From: Umbilicaria muhlenbergii
Taxonomy: Eukaryota; Ascomycota; Lecanoromycetes; Umbilicariales; Umbilicariaceae
NCBI GenBank assembly: GCA_000611775.1
Contig: KK106981.1
Coordinates: forward strand, 6,470,312-6,534,311
Reading direction: 5' to 3'
Length of the DNA stretch: 64,000 bases
The notes beneath the pieces were generated by a model, which had not been told where the DNA came from, did no database searches, and saw only the letters and a program-made list of their open reading frames with translations. Shown in pieces: positions 56,640 through 64,000 of the stretch (its first letter is position 1; each line of letters starts with the position of its first letter). The translations under genes were made by a program, and so were the position numbers.

Positions 56640-57543
56640 TGCATGATATCAGCGACTTCTTCGAAGATATTACCTGAAAAGTCGTGAACATGATGCCCTT
56701 CACATATCTCATTAATCATTTGGGGGATAGGAAGCTGAACGTCGCTACCATGTGTTCTGAAATGAAGAGTCCACTTCTCGCCCTAGGTCTTATTGCAGAT
56801 GGTCAGTGTAATGTACTAAATACTGATTCCATGCAGCTTTGGAGAAAAACCGTGACGTGGCTCTGCAGATCAATCACCAATTCAGCGTCAAGATCATGCC
56901 TTTCAAACAGGCCTACATCAAGCGAAACTTCCACCCAAAGATTATCTTTCGTGATATCAACGAGTTCGCCGAGAAGGATGAAGCGTAAGCTGGTTCCATG
57001 ACCGTGGAAGCGGACTACTGCTGATAATTGCAGGTCAACTGCCTACGGAGCACCAGTAGCTGTCCCGCCCGACATCAACATCTTGATTGCTGGCTTTTCT
57101 TGCGTTGACTTCTCGAGATTGAACTCACGGATGAAGTCGCTGAGTGATGATGACGAGTCTGGTGACACTTTCTGGGCCATATTGGACTATGCTAAAAAAT
57201 ACCACCCACCCATCATCGTGCTCAAAAACGTTAATGGTGCGCCATGAAAGGAGATCAAGGGATTGTGGCAAGCTGCACAGTACGCGGCAGACTTTGTCAA
57301 GCTGGATACGAAGCAATACTACATCCCTCACACTTGTCAGCGGTTTTATATGATTGTATCGACACGCTAAACTTCAAGTCGGCCGGTGCAAGTGTAGAGG
57401 AGTGGGGATCTCTCATGAAAAAGTTCCAGCGACCGGCCAGTTGCTCCATTGATGCCTCTCTCCTGAACGATGATGATCCAAGGGTTCAGGCGGCCAGAGA
57501 ACAACACGGATTCATGGCCCTTAAGCCCCAGCTCCTTGCATAA
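56640..57543 (+). pseudogene. C5 cytosine DNA methyltransferase fragment
   Basis: The fragment reads DRKLNVATMCSEMKSPLLAL (motif I region, about 56730), then MPFKQAYIKRNFHPKIIFRD, a GTAAGC...GCAG intron and DINILIAGFSCVDFSRLNSR (about 57080-57130), the catalytic Cys loop. Then come ESGDTFWAILDYAKKYHPPI and VLKNVNGAP (about 57219), where the family has ENV with the catalytic Glu. DFVKLDTKQYYIPHTCQR corresponds to the later motifs, and an open tail (SAGASVEEWGSLMKKFQRPA) ends at the TAA at 57541. Such enzymes transfer methyl groups from S-adenosylmethionine to cytosine in DNA. Here the conserved Glu is replaced by Lys and stops occur, so it is inactive. I cannot place it in the DIM-2, RID or DNMT5 clades. 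Confidence 0.8.
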
Positions 57544-57590
57544 TCCAATCAAGCCAGAAAAACACACTGACCGGCTGACACTCAGCCCCC

Positions 57591-57790
57591 AGCCATCCAA
57601 CCGCTCGTTGCCTAAGAGCTCCAGCGACGCTCAAACTTGGGAGGACTTCCTCTGGCTTCACAGGCAAGGATGCGGGTTCTGTCTCATCCCAGCCATCCAA
57701 CCGCTCGTTGCCTAAGAGCTCCAGCGACGCTCAAACTTGAGAGGACTTCCTCTGGCTCCACAGGCAAGGATGCGGGTTCAGCTGAGACAC
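57591..57790. repeat. 100-bp tandem duplication
   Basis: AGCCATCCAACCGCTCGTTG begins copies at 57591 and 57691, an exact 100-bp period. The copies differ at very few sites (GGGAGG/GAGAGG, GGCTTC/GGCTCC), and the second diverges after GCGGGTTC. CpG is intact, so it has escaped the hypermutation affecting the methyltransferase fossil 50 bp away. Confidence 0.95.
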
Positions 57791-58560
57791 AGCAATGTCT
57801 CATCCATCCCTAGTGCTGCACGCTCCGCACGCTGCGGTCGGCGCCACGTCACCTAGGACCCACGCGAGCCGAACCCAACCAAGAGCTGCCCAATCTCCCC
57901 AGGCCCGACTGTTGCAAAACTGTCACAGGAGGTGCCAGCAGACCTGATCCAACCGCTGTGCGTTGGCGGAGCCGTGGAAGAATCCTGAGTTGGAACGTGA
58001 GGCACGAATGGAATGTTCGGTCTTGCCGCCAGGAGGTGCAGCTGACAGCCAGGCCTCCACCGTGCTAGCATTCTCTCCCACGCAACTGGCCGCGGGAGGG
58101 CGGCTACGTCAAGCCAGCTACAACGCTAGCTGAAGTGCAGCCGGGCGCAGCGGCAACGCGTGGGGAGGCTGAAAGGGAAACGGAGAGAGAGAAGGAGGGG
58201 GGAGGTGGGAGAGAGTGGGAGCGGGGGGTAGTCAAGAAAGCGTGGAAAGATGAAGGGTGCGGGAGGGCTTCCCGAGGCGTGATGTGCCCGGCGAACAGAA
58301 GGACGCTGGCAGCGTCAATGCCTTGGAAGTACCATCTCGACCGTGGCCAGCTTTCCCGGTTCCCATAGCCGGAGCGCCTGATCGAGGTCCGAGCGAGACG
58401 TCACCCCGAGCGAGCGAGGGGGAGGTTGGAGAGAGGGGGGGGAAGGAAAGCGATCTTTATGTCAAAAGCGGCGAGGGGGCCGCGCGGCGGCGCGTTGCCC
58501 GATCGGGGGGTGGCTAACCGGATGGGGCAGTTTGCCAGGACCAAAAATATATCAGGATGC
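57791..58560. other. GC-rich island without a recognised gene
   Basis: About 770 bp of strongly GC-rich, CpG-rich DNA includes G/A-rich runs (about 58160-58230 and 58420-58450). It is not rRNA as far as I can see, and no frame on either strand has a recognisable domain. It could be a promoter or 5' leader of a lost gene, or a recently arrived insertion. Confidence 0.5.
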
Positions 58561-59305
58561 CTATCTCCTCAGGGTGTGACAACACCATAGTTGTCCGACG
58601 CCAAGGAAGTCACTCAAAGGTAACACCTTGTGCAATTACCTTACGATGACTCATTCAAAGAGCTAGAGCTAATGCAGCAGCCCGGAAACAGCGCTTTCAG
58701 ATCTGGTTGGCTCTCAGCACTCCATGTGAAGCCGCACATTGCAGGCCCAGTCCACCATCCAACCTCCATGGCAAGACGCCCAATTCCCTATTCTTGTCAA
58801 TGGCATGGCAGCGAAATTAGGTACTGGCAGAGCACGAAAATCTTCCTGTGATGAGCGAGTTGAGCCTGATCCGCTGAGTCATACATTTACCATCCATCCC
58901 AGGATCTTCAATACCACTGATCAAGCGTAGGTAAACGGCGTCGTGGGGCTGGAAGCAGAGAGACATCTGAACCAATCCGCCAGAGCCTGAGGTTACAACA
59001 TCACAGCGCTGAAGGCAAACCTGAACCCTCTCACAAGAGCCCACAATTGTGGGAGAGTCATGACATTACCAGACAACAAGCCGGCAAACTTATGAGGTCA
59101 TCACCACAGACTCTGAGGACACGTCACAGGAAGAAGAAAGAGTGACGTGAATCTACCTGCAAGAGCACTACAGTGCAAAAGAATTGTTAGTTGACCTATG
59201 TCCTGAACGTCGTCACTCACATATGCTGACCAGGGCAGTCCAACAACATCATGGTGTTGAAGACAAACAGCAGCTCATACCTTCCCTGACAAGCCCAGGA
59301 GTGCA
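58561..59305. other. Transition back to hypermutated DNA
   Basis: No gene is recognised. TGA/TCA density rises from about 58950. A 73-codon plus frame (58630-58851) has no family resemblance. Confidence 0.4.
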
Positions 59306-59309
59306 AAAT

Positions 59310-59620
59310 AATAAAGGCGGTTGATGAAAATGAGTGGTTAAGAGGCCGCGTCAAGGGTGAGAATGAGTGACGGGGACTTGTGCCCGCTGGATACTTGAAG
59401 TTGAAAAGCGTTGAAGAGACAGATTCAACAGAAGCAGCTCAACTTCATACTTGAGCTGAAGAATGAGCAGTCAGCGCTTGAGTTCAGTGAGGGTGAGACA
59501 ATCAAATTTCTCAATCTGAAGGCGGTTGATGACAATGAGTGGTTAAGAGGCCGCATCAAGCAAGGTTGAAAATGAGCGTTGAGGACTCATCTCAACTGAA
59601 TACATAGAGTAGAACTCCTT
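59310..59620 (+). pseudogene. Two SH3-domain scraps in tandem
   Basis: KAVDENEWLRGRVKGENE...RGLVPAGYLKLKSVEE (about 59317-59415) and ALEFSEGETIKFLNLKAVDD-NEWLRGR (about 59475-59565) read as SH3 domains (ALYDFSEGE.I.....DDNEWLRGR..GE.RGL.P..Y). They lie about 200 bp apart in different frames. SH3 domains bind proline-rich peptides. The host protein is unknown and nothing else of it is recognisable. Confidence 0.6.
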
Positions 59621-59624
59621 TGAA

Positions 59625-60650
59625 TTATAATGAGCTGTGAGGGTTAATTTCACTTGTCTTTATGATTGATTAGACTGAATGGCAGTCAAATGCTATTCAA
59701 GGTCTCACCACGTGAGGTACTCAGAAGTTACAGGCTTTTACAATGCATCATCATGCAGAGTGATATCAGTGATATATTTATCATTTAGTGACAGGTCTTG
59801 TTTGTGTAATTCAGCAAGTGCTGCTGTCAATCATTGAACATCTGAAAGATCACCAGTCATATCAATGAATTCACACAGAAAGAAGTAAATGTTTGCATCA
59901 GCAGCATAAGTTCTCAGGTGACAGAGATGAGAATAAAAGACAAGAGTGTATCATGACTTCATGAATACATATTTGCCAGATATCATCAATTTGTCAGTTT
60001 AAGGCTAATCATCACATTAACATTAAACTTCAGCTCAGTCCCTCAAAGTCCTTTAACTATTTTGTGGGTGAGTTACTGATGCAGCAGAATCATCATGATA
60101 AGCAGTTATGACACTCTGAACAACAGTTGAGAAAAAGATGTGAACAAAGGAGAATCACGGAACCTGATATTACATGATCACACAGATTAAGTGTATGCGT
60201 TGAAGCTCAGGTGCCTTGCGTGACTTACATCTTACTGAGTAGGCCTCACTACTCAGGTGTGACAGCTTTAAGACAAGTCATGAGGAAAGTTATGCACCTC
60301 ATCCTGACAGCTCAATCAGAGTTATCAAAGAGCATGTGACTGCTTCAGCTTTACTCACCTTGACAATTTGCCTCAAGTTGTCAGCGTAGGATGTTCAACA
60401 CTTTGAGTTATTTTATTATGTTAAATTCTTCAATTCAAGATTGATCTACTATTAAGATTCATCTCTGATATGCAATGCAGTATCAGCTAGACAGGGCAAA
60501 GATGAAGCTTAAAGCAGATGAATAGAAGGGAGGTGAAGAGAAAGAGATGTGAATATTAATTGAAGTCATGAGGTTGAGGAGACTCATAAACTTTTATTTA
60601 TTATTTATCTGCTTGCTCAGAATGAGGATTGAATCAGGACATTAAATGAT
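59625..60650. other. Hypermutated DNA without a recognised gene
   Basis: No family or repeat is evident in either strand. Confidence 0.4.
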
Positions 60651-60719
60651 ATGATGTGACATAATATCTCCCTGCTCATTGAAGATCAGAGTCATCTCAA
60701 AGTGACATCATCTTCAATT

Positions 60720-62400
60720 ATGAATCTTCATCCTGTTTCATGAAAAATTGCTTTCCCGCCTCTTTAGTATTTCTCAAGATTTTACTGAGCTCAGATCTGA
60801 TTTGTTGTCAGCATGACAACCCTTAAGTTTAAATCAAGAAAGATGTCATGACAGATTTGTTTATAAGATCACAGCTGAGTTGACAGCTGCATTAAAAGTT
60901 GATGAGCTCATTCTCTCATTCTGTTTCAATATCTGATCACTTCTATGCAGAATGATAGGTGCAGAATGTGCACTTTTACTCAGATTCACAGTTAAACTGA
61001 CTTTTAATGCATCAGACCTCATTTCATTATCAGACAATCAGCTGCTTCTGCATGAATCAACATTGACAGGTAACACTGATGATATTATTATGTTAAAGGC
61101 TTGATTCTGACTGTCATCATACTCTGCAAGAATCTTGAACTGTTGTTGATGACATGATGCTGTTCTTTCAGCAGTTTTTGATACTCTTGATGAATGAATT
61201 GAACCAAGTACAGAATTTGCTGAAAGACAGTGATGAAAACTCTGTGAGGTTGATTTGTTAAATCAATTAAATTTAAGATCTTTAAGCATGATTTGATTTG
61301 ATCTTGATGCTTTTTTCAGTGACATGACTTGATTCTTGAGAGAGTCTGATGTAGATACTTCTGTTGTTGAGACAACACATTCAGCAAGAAGAGCTGAAAG
61401 CTGTTCTTTTACTCATTTCAACTGCATCTCTGCAGGTTAAACTTGCTTTCATGTGTTCTTTACATGTGATTTCATTCTCTCATCATTAAAATGATATCAC
61501 TCAGCTGTACTTGCTCACTCTTGTAATGTGTAATGATTTTTTGTATTCTGACATTCTTTCACCTGCTGCTGTTAAAATTTCACTCACTGCTTAACATTGT
61601 TGACCTTCAGTTGTTGATAGGCCTGATAATCCTTTCAGAGGTTCACTTGAATTATAATTTCTGTAGATTATTGTTCTTTCAGCTGCATCTTCATTCTTTC
61701 ATTCACTTCTTTCCTCTGCTGATAGTTCAGAAATTTCTTTCATTCCCTTAATTCTTTCTTGAACTGGCTATAATCACTCTCTCAGTGACAAAGGATGTGA
61801 AGATGTTCATCTGTGAATTCATGCTTCTGATGAGGCACTGATCACATCAGATGAGTCAGTCTCCCGCTTGTTTTCATCAAAGTGTTGAAGATTCATTTCA
61901 CTTCAAGCTCACTCCTCTCCTTCATCTCACAAAGAGATGTCAGCATCTTCATTAATGACACAGTGCATTCTGAAAGAATCACTGAAAGCTGCTGCTTGAC
62001 TCATTTCAACTGTTTCACCTCAGCTGTGAGTTACTTATGTTTTGTTTTTATTATTCTCAGTCAGTTCTTATTGTTCTCCTCATGAATCTTTTCCTTCTTC
62101 ATGATCACTTCAGAATCTTTTCATTGTATTGTTTTCATCACTTGTCAAGCCCCTTCAATTAATCTTTTACATCAGTTGATTCTTCTTTAAAAATAAACTT
62201 AATATTCTTTTCAGTTCTTCAATTTCTTCAGGCTTGCTGTGAGTTGTGAATTGTGCAGGTATCACTGCTGTTTTATGTTCTCTTCTCTTGCTTTATTCAG
62301 TCAATGCTCATGAATTCATTGCTGAATGTTGTAGAAACTCTGTCACTGTCATAGTTCTTCATCACATCAACTGCTTTCTTCTTATCAGTGCTCAGCAATA
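60720..62400 (-). pseudogene. Coiled-coil protein, hypermutated pseudogene of unknown family
   Basis: On the minus strand a long helical, Gln/Lys/Glu-rich text can be followed: VKWIFNTLMKTSGRLTHLM, SDYSQFKKELRE, FLNYQQRKEVNERMKMQLKE, YQAYQQLKVNNVKQ, KEQLSALLAECVVSTTEVST, then a Ser/Arg/Lys-rich tail (LKKASRSNQIMLKDLKFN; RRESNFS). TGA recurs where Trp would be natural. The amphipathic spacing indicates an extended coiled coil with a basic disordered C-terminus. I do not recognise the family. It could be the tail of a larger protein whose start lies near the gypsy LTR at 62454. Confidence 0.45.
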
Positions 62401-62453
62401 AACTCAGCCTTCATTAAACTAGTATTGAGACCTGGTTCATGATCATATCAAGT

Positions 62454-64000
62454 GTTATGTTACACCTCTCACTAGACGGTACCTGGTTGGTACATGTAGC
62501 AGGCGTACATGTGATACTGCTCATGATGCTTAAAACATGAGCATCTTGAGCACTTGACTGCTCATGATGCTCAGGACATGAGCACCTTGAGCACTTGACT
62601 GCTCATGATGCTCAGGGCATGAGCACCCTGAGCAGTAAGATTACACACACAGAGCAGTACAGTTACACATGAGTCTCTTAAAGTATTATATAATCACAGG
62701 TAGATTCATAGTTAGGAGTTCATGCTCAACTCATGTATTAAATGCAATCTCATAAGTTTACTGCCTTCAGTCTTATTTAAGTCTACATGTGATCAAGTGG
62801 TATAATCATACCTGTGACGTGATTGATTGTACCTTGGTATAATTCATTGAATGATTGTATTATCTCTGTCACTATGACATCACCTGTTACACTTTGAGCA
62901 TCATCATCAGAATATCAGTCGTGAAATGAACTGTGACTCATGAGTCTCTCATAAGGATGACAACCTTCAGTTGTGACCTGTCAGTCATTGAAAGTCTGAT
63001 GTCATCAGGGATGAAGATCAAGATCTCATCATCAGACAAGTTCTTAAGAGAATGAAAGATGTTGAGTTTATTCCTCACTCAGCTTGATACTTACATTCAC
63101 CTTAATCACATCATGTTCAAGAAGGAAGCTGACAAAGTGTTATATGCATCTTTTTATTTGAGGTCTGATGTCCTCAATTGATTTGAGCTGACCCTCTGAG
63201 ACTATATGAAAAATGAGAAGAAAGATCATGAAGATGAGATGAATGAGATCTTCATCAGTTTAGAGGAGTTCAAGAAGCAGATAAGAATCATGTTTGAGAT
63301 TATTAATCAAGAAAAAATCATGAAGTGTGAAATCTACAACATTGTGCAGAAAGAAGCTGTCATAATGTATGCAATCAACTTTCAGAGACACATCATGTAT
63401 ATGAATTGAGATGACACTGCTTTAACTGCACAGTATTACAAGAGTTTAAAGAACTTCATCAAAGATGAGATCTCCTGATCAGAGTGATCAAGTACCTTAG
63501 TCAAAATGATTGAAAAGTCAGTCATCATCAACAACCATGCATATGAAAGATCCATGAAGAAAAGCCAGAAGAATTACATATCACTGAAGGTGAACAAGCC
63601 TCATGAAAGCACTCAGTATAACAATCAACCTTATTACAGCCCTCAGTTAATGAAAATTGATGCAACCTTCTGAAGGAATCAATTCCAGAGAGGGATCAAG
63701 CAAATATCAAAGGGTATCAGAGTCAAAGGAAATTGTTATAACTGTGAGAAATCAGGACATTTCACATGCAACTGTTGAGTCTCAATGAAAGCCTTTTCAT
63801 CAAAGAAAAAGACATATGCTGCTGCGCTAAAAGAGTCAGCACTGAAGGAATCAGTTCAGCATAACATTATGTCTTGAACAGCTTGTTATGATGACAGCTG
63901 TGTAGTTCATCAGAGTGACAAAGATGACTCTGAATGATTTTCATGTCAATCAAAGAAGGCAAAAGAATATGCTGCAACCTCTCACTGAGACCTCATCACA
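62454..64000 (+). mobile_element. 5' part of a Ty3/gypsy retrotransposon (fossil), runs off the window
   Basis: A probable 5' LTR (62454-62891, starting TGTTATGTTACACC and ending CTGTTACA) is followed by a gag region. This has a Retrotrans_gag-like capsid (about 63200-63480; ALTAQYYKSLKNFIKDEIS) and a zinc knuckle CYNCEKSGHFTCNC at about 63735-63776 (CX2CX4HX4C). The polymerase lies beyond the window. It carries several breaks in the visible part. The LTR limits rest on TG...CA ends only, since the other LTR is not seen. Confidence 0.7.
62517..62639. repeat. 41-bp tandem repeat, three copies, within the LTR
   Basis: Copies start with CTGCTCATGATGCT at 62517, 62558 and 62599, an exact 41-bp period. 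Each contains TGCTCATG and CATGAGCA as inverted halves, so every unit can fold on itself. Differences between copies are transitions. Confidence 0.9.

Noticed and set aside
57791-58560. rRNA or other structural RNA in the GC-rich island.
   Set aside because: No conserved rRNA segment was recognised; high GC alone is not evidence.

Overview
This window looks like a chromosomal segment of a filamentous ascomycete (Pezizomycotina). The evidence is short GT-AG introns of about 45-100 nt, an NLR-type esterase/P-loop gene, a fungal DUF7025-type AAA+ ATPase, fungal-expanded Hsp70-like, TPR-SET and DUF3638 families, and Ty3/gypsy chromovirus remains. No closer placement is supported.

The window alternates between two kinds of DNA. 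Hypermutated AT-richer DNA (about 1-9.8 kb, 18.7-31.5 kb, 42.8-57 kb and 58.6-64 kb) is crowded with TGA, TCA, ATG and CAT words and poor in CpG. Cleaner GC-richer islands (about 9.8-18.7 kb, 31.6-42.7 kb and 57.6-58.6 kb) hold the readable genes. The damage resembles repeat-induced point mutation, but mostly at CpC and CpG rather than CpA, so wrecked frames are full of TGA.

Region by region: 1-0.6 kb is the 3' end of a gypsy element. An 1111-bp hAT-type element lies at 4971-6081. A wrecked JmjC (KDM4-like) gene covers about 6.4-9.35 kb. A non-autonomous Mutator-like element sits at 9798-11348. A minus-strand, gag-bearing LTR element without recognisable polymerase is at 13183-16980, with a 152-bp hAT MITE inside one LTR. 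An Hsp70-like gene starts at 17902 and is split by a full-length gypsy element (18719-26557); its remaining exons resume at 26562-27741. An FHA-kinase fossil (about 29.0-30.5 kb, minus) and a P450 C-terminal fragment (31917-32308) follow.

The best preserved genes form a divergent pair around a 596-bp spacer: a five-exon membrane protein (32794-36242, minus) and a DUF7025/AAA+ ATPase (36839-38921, plus). An esterase/P-loop NLR-like pseudogene (38957-41221, minus) ends almost against the ATPase. The segment from 42.8 to 62.4 kb is a graveyard: an ankyrin scrap, a TPR-SET gene, a giant DUF3638 gene joined to a CCCH zinc-finger gene, an NLR N-terminus followed by a C5 cytosine methyltransferase, SH3 scraps and a coiled-coil gene. 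Another gypsy element enters at 62454 and runs off the end.

These genes do not form one pathway. What links them is their history: duplicated genes and transposons hypermutated side by side, with several junctions that join unrelated gene pieces. Notably, several fossils belong to chromatin-type families (JmjC, SET, C5 cytosine methyltransferase).
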